Of a stretch of 64,000 bases of DNA, positions 51,983 to 60,684 are shown piece by piece. This DNA comes from Ectopseudomonas composti (GTDB lineage: Bacteria; Pseudomonadota; Gammaproteobacteria; Pseudomonadales; Pseudomonadaceae), in the NCBI RefSeq assembly GCF_900115475.1, contig NZ_FOWP01000012.1:62001-126000 (forward strand), read 5' to 3'. The notes under the pieces were generated by a model, which worked only from the letters and a program-made list of their open reading frames with translations, ran no database searches and was not told the DNA's origin. The position numbers were made by a program, and so were the translations under genes. The stretch's first letter is position 1. Each line of letters opens with the position of its first letter.

Positions 51983-53266
51983 CTAGGCCCTCCAGCGCCG
52001 GAACAGCAGGCTGGCATTGACGCCTCCGAAACCAAAGCCATTCGACAGTGCGTAGTGCAGTGGCATGTCTCGGGAATGCTGAGCGACCAGGTCGAGACCC
52101 TCAGCGGCCTCATCGGGGTTGATGAGATTCAAGGTGGGCGGAACGACCTGATCACGCAGAGCCAGCACAGTGAAGATCGCTTCGACTCCGCCTGCAGCGC
52201 CGAGCAGGTGCCCCGTACTGGACTTGGTCGAGGTGATCGCCACACCCGATCCACTGCCGAATACCGCGTGGATGGCGGCCAGCTCGCCCCGGTCACCCAC
52301 CGGCGTGGAGGTCGCATGGGCGTTGATATGCTGCACCTCGCTCGCCTCGATCCCGGCCTGGCGCAACGCCTGCTGCATGGCACGGCGTGCACCATCGCCA
52401 TTCTCCGGGCCGGCGGTGAGGTGATAGGCATCGGCGCTGGTGCCGTAGCCGACCAGCTCCGCCAGCGGCTGAGCGCCGCGCGCCAACGCATGCTCCAGCG
52501 ATTCGATCACCAACAGGCCTGCGCCCTCGGCCATGACGAAACCGTCTCGATCACGGTCGAACGGACGCGACGCTTCATGAGGGCGGTCGTTGAATCCACT
52601 GGACAGCGCACGCGCAGCGGCGAAGCTGCCAAGCGTGACCCGATGGATGGCGGCTTCGGTGCCGCCGCACAGGGCGATGTCTGCCTCACCACTGCGAATC
52701 AGCCGGGCGGCATCGCCAATGGCTTGCGCACCGGCCGCGCAGGCGGTCACCGGCGCCCCGAGCGGCCCTCTGAAACCGTGGCGGATGGACACCTGCCCTG
52801 CCGCCATGTTGGCTAGGAACGAAGGCGCGGTGAAGGGCGAAAGGCGTCGCGGGCCCCGTTCATCCGTGGTGCGAACCGCCTCGGCAACGGCGCCGAAGCC
52901 GCCGACCCCTGACGCAATAATGGTCGCGGTGCGCTGGCGCTGCGCTTCGTCCGTCGGCCGCCAACCGGCCTGTGCCAGGGCTTCCTCTGCGGCAACTAGC
53001 GCGAACTCGATGAAGCGATCCATCTTCTTACGCTCCTTGGCGGGGATATACCGCTCGGGATCGAATCCAGCCTGGGGATCGCCGGTAATGCCGAGCACCT
53101 GCCCGCCAACCGCGCTGCCGGTACCTTCGCTCAGCTCATCCGGCAACATACGGATGCCCGAGTGTCCGGCCAGCAGGCGCGTCCATACCGTCTTGCTACC
53201 ACAGCCCAAAGGACTGACGATGCCCAGGCCGGTAACGACGATTCGTGTGCTGTATTCTCTATGCAT
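51983..53266 (-). CDS. Beta-ketoacyl-ACP synthase II-like (FabF2)
   Basis: The protein has 427 residues. The condensing-enzyme triad is complete: Cys in APVTACAAGAQAIG, His in NAHATSTPVGD and His in STKSSTGHLLGAAGG. GFGFGGVNASL at the end is also conserved. The start MHREYSTRIVVTGLGIVSPLG is typical of KAS II. It would elongate acyl-ACP in the cytoplasm. It is not in the normal fab cluster but in a cluster with a pump, an SDR relic and TetR genes, so it may serve a special lipid or a FabF2-like stress role rather than housekeeping. Confidence 0.88.
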   Translation of the reverse strand: MHREYSTRIVVTGLGIVSPLGCGSKTVWTRLLAGHSGIRMLPDELSEGTGSAVGGQVLGITGDPQAGFDPERYIPAKERKKMDRFIEFALVAAEEALAQAGWRPTDEAQRQRTATIIASGVGGFGAVAEAVRTTDERGPRRLSPFTAPSFLANMAAGQVSIRHGFRGPLGAPVTACAAGAQAIGDAARLIRSGEADIALCGGTEAAIHRVTLGSFAAARALSSGFNDRPHEASRPFDRDRDGFVMAEGAGLLVIESLEHALARGAQPLAELVGYGTSADAYHLTAGPENGDGARRAMQQALRQAGIEASEVQHINAHATSTPVGDRGELAAIHAVFGSGSGVAITSTKSSTGHLLGAAGGVEAIFTVLALRDQVVPPTLNLINPDEAAEGLDLVAQHSRDMPLHYALSNGFGFGGVNASLLFRRWRA

Positions 53267-53293
53267 GGTGTGTCTCGTACGTGAAGAGGTGAG

Positions 53294-53817
53294 TCAACCG
53301 AGGCCGAAGGTCTTGCGCAGGCCCGAGTCGACTGGGCCAGTCGGCATAAAGCAGCGCAGGCGTCTGAGCAGGTTGGCCTCGTCTTTGGGGGTATGGCGCA
53401 TTTTCCACGCCCTAGGTCGACCATCGACGATGGTCGCGGCGACATCCTCGGGCGCCGGAGCTTTGCGCACGTTCACCTGTATCGCCGACGCGCAAGGTGT
53501 CGAAGACGTTGGTGTCGAACAGCGCCTGAGCCTCGGCGATGGAGGTTTCCTCTGTCGCCCCCAACAGGGTCATGCCGACACTGTTGACCAGCAGTCGATA
53601 CGACCGACCTCGGCCACGACAGACTCGACACTCTGTGTGGATCGAGGCTTTGTCGCGGATATCCATGCGAATCAGCTCCACACCATTGATGGGGTGCGAG
53701 GTAGTCGATGTGCACGCTGCCGAACACCCGGCAGCCGCGTTTGACGAATAGCTCTGCAGCAGCGCGACCGATTCCCGATGACACGCCCGTGATGAGAACG
53801 ACAGAGGGGATCGACAT
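53294..53817 (-). pseudogene. Degenerate short-chain dehydrogenase/reductase (SDR) gene
   Basis: The intended start MSIPSVVLITGVSSGIGRAA carries the SDR NAD-binding motif. The frame then breaks after RVFGSV; the conserved parts HPINGVELIRMDIRDKASIH, a SVVAEVGRID piece, LLVNSVGMTLLGATEETSIA plus FDTNVFDTLR, and the tail RLRCFMPTGPVDSGLRKTFG lie in three different frames. A segment of about 100 codons with the catalytic Tyr-x3-Lys is missing between FDTNVF and APEDVAATIV. At least three frameshifts and one deletion are needed, so the gene is dead. It lies between the pump and FabF genes. Confidence 0.85.
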
Positions 53818-53849
53818 AGCAGTTCCTCTGAAGAAATGAGATGTGTGGC

Positions 53850-56800
53850 TCATGCAGGCTGCGCCTCCGTGATCCAGCCAGGGGGGACGAGCTTGATGCC
53901 GAACCAGATGGCATACATGGCCGGCAGGAACACCAGAGTCAGCACGGTGCCTGCCAGGGTGCCGCCGATCAGGGTGTAGGCGAGCGTGCCCCAGAACACC
54001 GAATGGGTCAGCGGGATGAACGCCAGGATCGCCGCCAGTGCGGTGAGGATCACCGGCCGGGCGCGCTGCACGGTGGCCTCGACCACGGCGCGGAACGGCT
54101 CGAGACCGGCCTGTTCGTTGTGGTGGATTTGCCCGATCAGGATCAGCGTGTTGCGCATCAGGATGCCGGACAGCGCGATCAGGCCGACCAATGCATTGAT
54201 ACCGAACGGCTGCTGGAACAGGATCAGCGTCGGCACCACACCGATCAGCCCCAGCGGGCTGGTCAGGAAGACCATGATCATTGCGGAGATCGAACGCACC
54301 TGCAGGATGATGATGATCAGCGTGACGGCCAGCATGATCGGGAACAGCGGCAACATGGCGACCATGGCCTTGCCCGATTCTTCGATGGAGCCCGCCTGCT
54401 CGATGCGATAACCGCTCGGTAGCTTCTCCATGATCGCTTGCAACTGCTGGGTGATGGCCGTCGAAACATCCGGCGGTTGCAGACCTTCGGCGATATCGCC
54501 ACGCACGGTGATAGTCGGCATCCGGTCGCGCCAACGCATGATCGGCTCTTCCATGCGCACCTCCACGGTGCCGACCTGCGACAACGGGATGCGCTGGCCA
54601 TCGGCACCGGCCAGGGTGAAGTCCATGACGCGGGTTGGATCGAAGCGGATATCGCCGCCCGCCCGGGCCATCACCTGCACCGTGCGGATGTCTTCGCGTA
54701 CGGCGGTGATCGGTACGCCGCTGAGCAGGAACTGCAACTGTTGTGCAACGGCGCTGGAGGTCAGCCCCACCGCCTGCAGGCGATCCTGCTGCAGGTTGAA
54801 GTGCAACGCAGGCACGCGGGTACCCCAATCGCTATTGACCGTGCGCATCAGCGGGCTGGCATCCAGCACCTGTTGCACCTCGGCAGCGATATCACGCAGC
54901 GTGTCCGGGTTCGGGCCGGTGACGCGATAAGCGACTGGGTACGGCGAATACGGGCCGAATACCAGTTGGCTGACGCGCACCTGCGCTTCGCTGGCGAGCC
55001 CCTCGGCAATCACGTTGCGCAACCGGTGCTTCAGCGCCTCACGCTCTTGCGCGCTGTCGGTGCGCACGACAATCTTGGCGAACGATGGATCCGGTAGCTC
55101 CGGCCCCATGGCCATAAAGAAGCGCGGCGCGCCCTGGCCGATGTAGGCGGTGACGATCTTCGCTTCTTCCTGCTGAGCCAGCCAGGCCTCGATTTTTTCC
55201 GCGGCGGCGCTGGTCTGGGTAATGGAGGTGCCGTAGGGCATCTGCACCTCGACCAGCACCTCGGGGCGGTCGGAGATGGGGAAGAACTGCTTCTTGACCA
55301 GGCCCATGCCAAGCACGGCAGTCACGAACAACCCGACCACCGAGCCGGCGACCAGCCACTTGTGGGCAATAACCCGGCCCAGTAGCTGGCGAAAACGGTT
55401 GTAGCGCGGGGTGTCGTAGATGGCGTCATGGCCGCCCTCGACCTTTTTGATTGCGGGCAGCAGCTTGACGCCGAAGTAAGGTGTGAAGACTACCGCGACC
55501 AGCCAGGAAGCGATCAACGCGATACCGACGATCCAGAACATGTTGCTGGTGTATTCGCCAGCGGTGGAGCGGGCAAAACCGTTGGGCATAAAGCCCACGG
55601 CGGTGACCAGGGTACCGGAGAGCATCGGCGCCGCCGTATGGCTCCAGGCATAGGCGGAGGCCTGCACGCGGTCGTAGCCCTCCTCCATCTTCACCACCAT
55701 CATCTCGATGGCGATGATGGCGTCGTCTACCAGCAGACCCAATGCCAGAATCAGCGAGCCCAGGGTGATGCGGTCGAAGTTCTTGCCGCTGGCAGCCATC
55801 ACCACGAAGACCATCGCCAGCGTCAGCGGCACTGCCACGGCGACCACGACACCGACGCGCCAGCCCATGCTGACGAAGCACACCAGCATGACCACCAACA
55901 GCGCGACGAAGAACTTGACCATAAACTCGTCAACCGACGAGGCGATGTTGACGGCCTGGTCGGTGACCTTGCTCAGGCTCATGCCCAGCGGCAGCTCGGC
56001 GTTGATCGCACTCACTTCGGCGTTCAGCGCCTTGCCTAGGTCGAGCCCGTTCCAACCCTCGCGCATTACAATGCCGAGCAGCAGGGCCGGCTCGCCACCG
56101 TTGCGAATCAGGAAGGTCGCCGGGTCCTCATAGCCGCGCTTGACCGTGGCGACATCCGACAGTTTCAGGGTTCGGCCCTGGGCGATCACCGGCGTATCGC
56201 GAATCTTCTGCAGTTCATCAAAGGCGCCGTCCAGGCGCAGGAACACGTCCGGGCCACGGGTTTCTACTGAGCCCGCCGGGGTCAGCGCGTTCTGCCCGTT
56301 GAGCGCGGCGAACACCTCCTGCGGGCCAATGCCCAGGGTCGCCAGGCGCTCATGGGAGAACTCGACGAAGATGCGCTCGGCCTGCTCGCCGATGATGTTG
56401 ACCTTCTTCATCCCCGGCACGTGCAGGAGGCGTTGGCGCAATGTCTCGGCATCGCGCACCAGGTGGCGCTGCGGCTCGCCCTTGGCCTTGAGTGCGAACA
56501 GGGCGAAGGTGACGTCGGAATATTCGTCGTTGACCAGAGGGCCGATCACCCCGGCTGGCAGCGTTTTCGCCTCGTCGCTGATCTTTTTGCGCGCCTGGTA
56601 GAACTCCTCCGGCACCTCAGAAGGCGGCGTAGTGTCGAGCAGACTCAGCGTGGTGAAGGCCAGGCCCGGTCGGGTGTAGGTCTCGCTACGGTCGTACCAG
56701 CGCAGCTCCTGCAGGCGCTTCTCGATCTTCTCGGCGACCTGATCCTGCATCTCCTGGGCGGTGGCGCCCGGCCAGGCGCTGACGATGGTCATGACCTTGA

Positions 56801-56939
56801 CGGTAAAGGCTGGGTCTTCGGCCCGTCCCAGTTTGAAGAAGGCAATGAGCCCCGCCAGGGAGATCAGGCAGACCAGAAATAAGGTGACTGAGCGCTCACG
56901 TACAGCGAGGGCCGACAGGTTGAAACGCCCCTCGCTCAT
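53850..56939 (-). CDS. RND-family efflux pump inner membrane transporter
   Basis: The protein has 1029 residues and 12 membrane helices with the usual two large periplasmic loops. TM4 carries the proton-relay aspartate pair in LALGLLVDDAIIAIEMMV. The N-terminus (LSALAVRERSVTLFLVCLIS, then GRAEDPAFTVKVM) places it with the TriC-like HAE branch rather than AcrB/MexB, as does WPGATAQEMQDQV. It overlaps the MFP gene by 4 bases (ATGA). It would export hydrophobic or amphiphilic compounds. An SDR relic and FabF follow. Confidence 0.92.
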   Translation of the reverse strand: MSEGRFNLSALAVRERSVTLFLVCLISLAGLIAFFKLGRAEDPAFTVKVMTIVSAWPGATAQEMQDQVAEKIEKRLQELRWYDRSETYTRPGLAFTTLSLLDTTPPSEVPEEFYQARKKISDEAKTLPAGVIGPLVNDEYSDVTFALFALKAKGEPQRHLVRDAETLRQRLLHVPGMKKVNIIGEQAERIFVEFSHERLATLGIGPQEVFAALNGQNALTPAGSVETRGPDVFLRLDGAFDELQKIRDTPVIAQGRTLKLSDVATVKRGYEDPATFLIRNGGEPALLLGIVMREGWNGLDLGKALNAEVSAINAELPLGMSLSKVTDQAVNIASSVDEFMVKFFVALLVVMLVCFVSMGWRVGVVVAVAVPLTLAMVFVVMAASGKNFDRITLGSLILALGLLVDDAIIAIEMMVVKMEEGYDRVQASAYAWSHTAAPMLSGTLVTAVGFMPNGFARSTAGEYTSNMFWIVGIALIASWLVAVVFTPYFGVKLLPAIKKVEGGHDAIYDTPRYNRFRQLLGRVIAHKWLVAGSVVGLFVTAVLGMGLVKKQFFPISDRPEVLVEVQMPYGTSITQTSAAAEKIEAWLAQQEEAKIVTAYIGQGAPRFFMAMGPELPDPSFAKIVVRTDSAQEREALKHRLRNVIAEGLASEAQVRVSQLVFGPYSPYPVAYRVTGPNPDTLRDIAAEVQQVLDASPLMRTVNSDWGTRVPALHFNLQQDRLQAVGLTSSAVAQQLQFLLSGVPITAVREDIRTVQVMARAGGDIRFDPTRVMDFTLAGADGQRIPLSQVGTVEVRMEEPIMRWRDRMPTITVRGDIAEGLQPPDVSTAITQQLQAIMEKLPSGYRIEQAGSIEESGKAMVAMLPLFPIMLAVTLIIIILQVRSISAMIMVFLTSPLGLIGVVPTLILFQQPFGINALVGLIALSGILMRNTLILIGQIHHNEQAGLEPFRAVVEATVQRARPVILTALAAILAFIPLTHSVFWGTLAYTLIGGTLAGTVLTLVFLPAMYAIWFGIKLVPPGWITEAQPA

Positions 56940-58051
56940 GGCCGCACGCCCTCGGCAGCGGCGACAGCGGCTTGGCCGGCCACCCGCACCTGCTGACCTT
57001 CGCGCAACAGATGCGCGCCGAGCGCGACGATCTGCTCGCCCTGTTCGAGCGGGCCGGTGATGCGTGCCTGCTCATCATCCAGATGCTGCACAGCAACCGG
57101 CTGCCAGGACACGTGGGCCGGCTCCCCACGAATGACCCACACCCCCGGCCCCTTGCCCGCATCGTGCAACGCAGCGAGCGGTACCTGCAGGGCGTTGGCC
57201 GCAAGAGCCTTACCATTGGCGATCTGCAGCGTGATGGTGGTCCCCAGCGGCGCATTGGCCAGTTCACCTTCGAGCACATAACGCGCCTCGAAGGTCCGCG
57301 TCAGGCGGTCAGCCACATCCGAAAGCTGCCGCAGGCGGGTCGCGACGCTGCTGGCGTCTTTACCGAAGAGCGTGGCCTGGGCGGCGGATCCAACTGCGGG
57401 GCGCAGCGTTTCCGGCAACTGCACGACGGCCTCCCTTGGCCCCGCATGCGCCAAGCGCACCACGGGCTGGCCGGCACTGACGACCTGACCGGGCTCGACC
57501 AACGTCTCCATAACGATGCCATCGGCATCGGCCAACAGCTCGGCATAGCGCGTCGCATTGCGAGCGACCTCGGCCTGGGCCTCGGCCGCGCTGAGCTGCG
57601 CTCGGGCCGTAGCCGCTGCCGCCTTGTATTGATCGTAAGCGGATACCGAAACCGCGCCAGTGCCGCGCAAGGCGCGGTAGCGGGCCTCATCATCGATGGC
57701 TTGCTGCGCTCGCGCTCGCGCGGCAGCGACGGCTTCGCGCTGCGCATGGGCAGCGAGCTTGAGGTCGACGGGATCGAGACGCAGCAGCACCTGGCCACGC
57801 TTGACCGACTGGCCGGTATCCACCAACCGCTCCAGCACCTTGCCCGACACCCGAAAGCCCAGGTCGCTCTGAACACGAGCCGCGACGATACCGGTGAAGG
57901 AGCGCGACCCACTGACCGCCACCTGGACGGTGGCAACACGCACCAGCGGCGTTTCAGTGCGTGGATCGGAGGGGGCTTGATCGCTGCATGCGACCAGCGC
58001 AAACGGCATCACGCCGATGAGGGTGGACAAAAGGAGGTTGCGCCGGCGCAT
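56936..58051 (-). CDS. RND efflux membrane fusion lipoprotein
   Basis: The protein has 371 residues. A signal peptide with the lipobox ALVACS predicts a lipid anchor at Cys22. HlyD-type features follow: the lipoyl half motif SDLGFRVSGKVLERLVDTGQ and VKRGQVLLRLDPVDLKLAAH, a helical hairpin with heptads (AQREAVAAARARAQQAIDDE), and DGIVMETLVEPGQVVSAGQP. It links the pump at 53850 to an outer membrane channel. The gene is transcribed with the pump and preceded by a GTGAC-N14-GTCAC operator. Confidence 0.92.
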   Translation of the reverse strand: MRRRNLLLSTLIGVMPFALVACSDQAPSDPRTETPLVRVATVQVAVSGSRSFTGIVAARVQSDLGFRVSGKVLERLVDTGQSVKRGQVLLRLDPVDLKLAAHAQREAVAAARARAQQAIDDEARYRALRGTGAVSVSAYDQYKAAAATARAQLSAAEAQAEVARNATRYAELLADADGIVMETLVEPGQVVSAGQPVVRLAHAGPREAVVQLPETLRPAVGSAAQATLFGKDASSVATRLRQLSDVADRLTRTFEARYVLEGELANAPLGTTITLQIANGKALAANALQVPLAALHDAGKGPGVWVIRGEPAHVSWQPVAVQHLDDEQARITGPLEQGEQIVALGAHLLREGQQVRVAGQAAVAAAEGVRP

Positions 58052-58095
58052 GAGGAACCCGTTGCGAAGTCGTAGGGAGCCTCACTTTGATTCCA

Positions 58096-58119
58096 GTGAC
58101 CAAATTAGTCAATAGTCAC
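58096..58119. promoter_or_regulatory. TetR operator upstream of the MFP/RND genes
   Basis: GTGACCAAATTAGTCAATAGTCAC (24 bases) has GTGAC/GTCAC ends. It shares the start GTGACCAAA and the end GTCAC, and the same length, with the operator at 58781-58804. It lies between the TetR stop and the MFP start, at about 45 bases from the MFP ATG. Confidence 0.7.
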
Positions 58120-58122
58120 AAA

Positions 58123-58740
58123 TCAGGGGGACAGGCTGCGTAGTATCAGACTGGACAACAGCGCCGGCGCTTCATCGGTGGTATCGAGCCCATGCTGCAG
58201 CAGCAGCGGGTTGAAACAGGGGCGCATGATCAGTTGAATCGCACGAGTGGTTTCATCCAGCGGCGTCTTGCGCTCGAAGTCGCCGCTCTGCCGTCCCTGC
58301 TGCAGGATGTCGCTGATGGTTTGCTCGATGAAAGCTTCATAGACAAGGGTCGCCGGCCAACGCCCGGAGGCGGCGGAGGCAGCGATGTCATAGAGCTTGC
58401 GATCAAGGAAGAACAGCCGTAGGCATGACTCCACCAAGGCCTTGAGCATGCGCCGGAGCTTTTCCGGGGGGCTGTCGATCTCGTCGACGGCGGCCCTCAC
58501 ATCGGCCTGTATCTGCTGCAGGCAGTTCGAGCAGATCATCTCGCCAATGGCCTGCTTGGACTCGAAGAACTTGTAAATGTAGGCCTTGGAAAAACCGATG
58601 GCCTTGGCCAGATCGGAAACCGTGGTTTTCTCGTAGCCATACAGACGGAAGTGCTCGGTAGCCGCCGCCACGATCTGATCACGCACCTCGTGATCCACCG
58701 GACCACGCGCTGCAACTTTGGGAGAGGGAGTCTTGTTCAT
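58123..58740 (-). CDS. TetR-family repressor of the RND efflux genes
   Basis: The protein has 205 residues from the ATG with top base 58740. The helix-turn-helix is in KTTVSDLAKAIGFSKAYIYKFFESKQAIGE. The C-terminal ligand pocket has a pair of cysteines in ICSNCLQQI and further ESCLRLFF, which may matter for ligand sensing. It sits between the MFP gene (same strand) and the outer membrane factor (divergent), with matching 24-bp operators on both sides, so it most likely represses all pump parts. Confidence 0.88.
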   Translation of the reverse strand: MNKTPSPKVAARGPVDHEVRDQIVAAATEHFRLYGYEKTTVSDLAKAIGFSKAYIYKFFESKQAIGEMICSNCLQQIQADVRAAVDEIDSPPEKLRRMLKALVESCLRLFFLDRKLYDIAASAASGRWPATLVYEAFIEQTISDILQQGRQSGDFERKTPLDETTRAIQLIMRPCFNPLLLQHGLDTTDEAPALLSSLILRSLSP

Positions 58741-58779
58741 GGGGGCATAGCCTACAGAGCGCTTGGATGATGGACAACA

Positions 58780-58805
58780 AGTGACCAAAATGTATTATGG
58801 TCACT
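58780..58805. promoter_or_regulatory. TetR operator upstream of the outer membrane factor
   Basis: AGTGACCA-N10-TGGTCACT is an exact 8-bp inverted repeat, centred between the TetR start and the outer membrane factor start. It overlaps the probable divergent promoters. It matches the operator at 58096 in length and ends. Confidence 0.8.
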
Positions 58806-58843
58806 TAATCTACAGACTCATCTTTACTCCGGAAGAAAATCCC

Positions 58844-60295
58844 ATGCTGTCAAAGCGCACCCTCGTCGTACTGATCAGCACCGGCCTGATGGCAGGCTGC
58901 GCGGTCGGCCCCGACTACCAACGCCCTGTAGTTTCGCTGTCCGACGGATTCCTGGACCAAACCGCCGTGGACGACCGCCCTGCCCACGCGCAAGTCGAGT
59001 TCGCCAACTGGTGGAGTGGTTTTGGCGATCCGCAACTGACCCACTTCGTGACCCTGGCGCTGGAGCAAAACCTGGATTTGGCCCAGGCCACTGCACGCAT
59101 CACCCAGGCTCGCGCCGGTCTGGGTGTAGCCAATTCTGCGCTGTTACCGTCCGGCTCTATCAGCGGACAGATGGGACGGGGCTATCAGTCGGTGGAGACA
59201 CCACTGGGGCAGATGCTGAACGCCACACCGGACTTTGATCGCTACGGCAACAGCTACGAAGCCAATCTCGTTGCCAGCTGGGAGCTGGATGTATTCGGCG
59301 GTTTACGTCGTGACCACGAAGCGGCGCTGGCCGAGTACCAAGCCTCGAAGGCTGGCGTCAGCGCCACCCGGCTCGCCGTTGCAGCCCAGGCTGCCGATAT
59401 CTATATCACCATTCGCGGACTGCAAACCCGCATCGCCGTGGCCCGCCAGCAAGTGCAGACGCAAGAGGAACTGCTGGACACCATCGAACTACTGTACGGC
59501 CAAGGGCTTGCCGCCGAACTGCAGGTGCACCAGGCCAGCGGCGCGCTCGCCCAGGTGCGCGCCTCGGTGCCTGTGTTGGAAACAGGGCTGGAGGTAGCGA
59601 TGAATGCCCTCGACGTACTACTCGGCTCACAACCTGGCACGCACCGCGCCGAGCTGGCCAAAGCCGAGGCCATCCCAGCAGCTCCGCAGATTGCCGTGAT
59701 CGGCACGCCTGGCGACCTGCTGCGGCGCCGGCCCGATCTGATCGTAGCCGAGCGCCGTCTGGCCGCCACGAACGCACGCATTGGCGCAGCCATCGCCGAG
59801 TATTACCCGAAGTTCTCACTGAGCGGGTTGATCGGCAGCGCCACATCGGTATCTGACGGCAGCCTGTTCAGCAGCGGCGCCAGCCAGATGAGCGGTGTAC
59901 TTGGCCTGCGCTGGCGCCTGTTCGACTTCGCCCGTATCGACGCCCAGATCGACCTCGCCAAAGGCCAGGAAGCCGAACAACTGGCGGCCTATCGCCTCGC
60001 TGTACTGCGCGCCACCGAGGACGTGGAGAACGCCCTCTCGGCCTTGGCCAAGCGCGAGGAGCAGGCTCATCTTCTAGAGATGGGGGTAAACTCACTCAGT
60101 CGTGCACGGCAGGCTTCCTTCGCCTCTTATCAGCAAGGCGTCGTTAGTCTGATCGAGGTGCTGCAAGCAGACGAAAACCTGTTGCGCGCCTCCGATGCAA
60201 AAGCCCAGGCGCAAACCGAATCGGCCCGTGCTGCAGTGGCGGCTTTCAAAGCGCTGGGCGGCTCGAGTACCCATCAGTCGCTTGCCAGTAACTGA
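58844..60295 (+). CDS. Outer membrane efflux lipoprotein (OprM/NodT family)
   Basis: The protein has 483 residues from the ATG at 58844 (GGAAGAAA about 8 bases upstream). The lipobox LMAGC gives lipid attachment at about residue 19, followed by the typical AVGPDYQRP. The NodT family repeats are FANWWSGFGDPQL, ALEQNLDLAQATARITQAR, ANLVASWELDVFGGLRRD and GDLLRRRPDLIVAERRLAAT. It forms the outer membrane channel for the MFP/RND pair, sharing its TetR operators. Confidence 0.93.
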   Translation: MLSKRTLVVLISTGLMAGCAVGPDYQRPVVSLSDGFLDQTAVDDRPAHAQVEFANWWSGFGDPQLTHFVTLALEQNLDLAQATARITQARAGLGVANSALLPSGSISGQMGRGYQSVETPLGQMLNATPDFDRYGNSYEANLVASWELDVFGGLRRDHEAALAEYQASKAGVSATRLAVAAQAADIYITIRGLQTRIAVARQQVQTQEELLDTIELLYGQGLAAELQVHQASGALAQVRASVPVLETGLEVAMNALDVLLGSQPGTHRAELAKAEAIPAAPQIAVIGTPGDLLRRRPDLIVAERRLAATNARIGAAIAEYYPKFSLSGLIGSATSVSDGSLFSSGASQMSGVLGLRWRLFDFARIDAQIDLAKGQEAEQLAAYRLAVLRATEDVENALSALAKREEQAHLLEMGVNSLSRARQASFASYQQGVVSLIEVLQADENLLRASDAKAQAQTESARAAVAAFKALGGSSTHQSLASN

Positions 60296-60606
60296 AGTCG
60301 TTTCCGATAGGAGTGGTGTACATCGCCAAGCGCGGAGCTACTCAAGAATCATTCAGGGAGGCAGCATCAGGACTGCAAGCATGGCTGCCTAAGTAATCAG
60401 GCGCTATCAGGCCAGCGAGCGCGGACGTCAGTCGGTCCGACGTGCCCCGCATGGTGAAAGCCCCAGAAAGCAGGATCGCCCATGGCGAAAAGCCGCTCCT
60501 TCAATGTGAGGCGGCCATTCACCACCCAACTTCCGAGCACATCGTTATTCGAAAATCGTATTTAACTGAAATATTTAAATCCAATAGGGTATAAAAACCG
60601 GACCAC

Positions 60607-60633
60607 CGGAGCCTCGATTTTTCCACCGCTCCG
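60607..60633. promoter_or_regulatory. Hairpin and AT-rich promoter region upstream of the sfnB genes
   Basis: CGGAGC (60607-60612) pairs with GCTCCG (60628-60633) about 52 bases before the dehydrogenase start. Just upstream (60545-60600) the DNA is AT-rich with ATTTAA...TTAAAT and GGGTATAAAAAC, a likely sigma-70 promoter zone. In 60296-60545 nothing further is supported; a GG-N9-GC near 60484 misses the sigma-54 spacing. Confidence 0.35.
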
Positions 60634-60684
60634 TTGCGCCCTCATCCCGGTGCCGTTGCGGCACATCCACAAGATGAGGTTTGC

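Noticed and set aside
60483..60497. Sigma-54-like site TGGC...CGCT upstream of sfnB
   Set aside because: The GG to GC spacing is 9, not the invariant 10.
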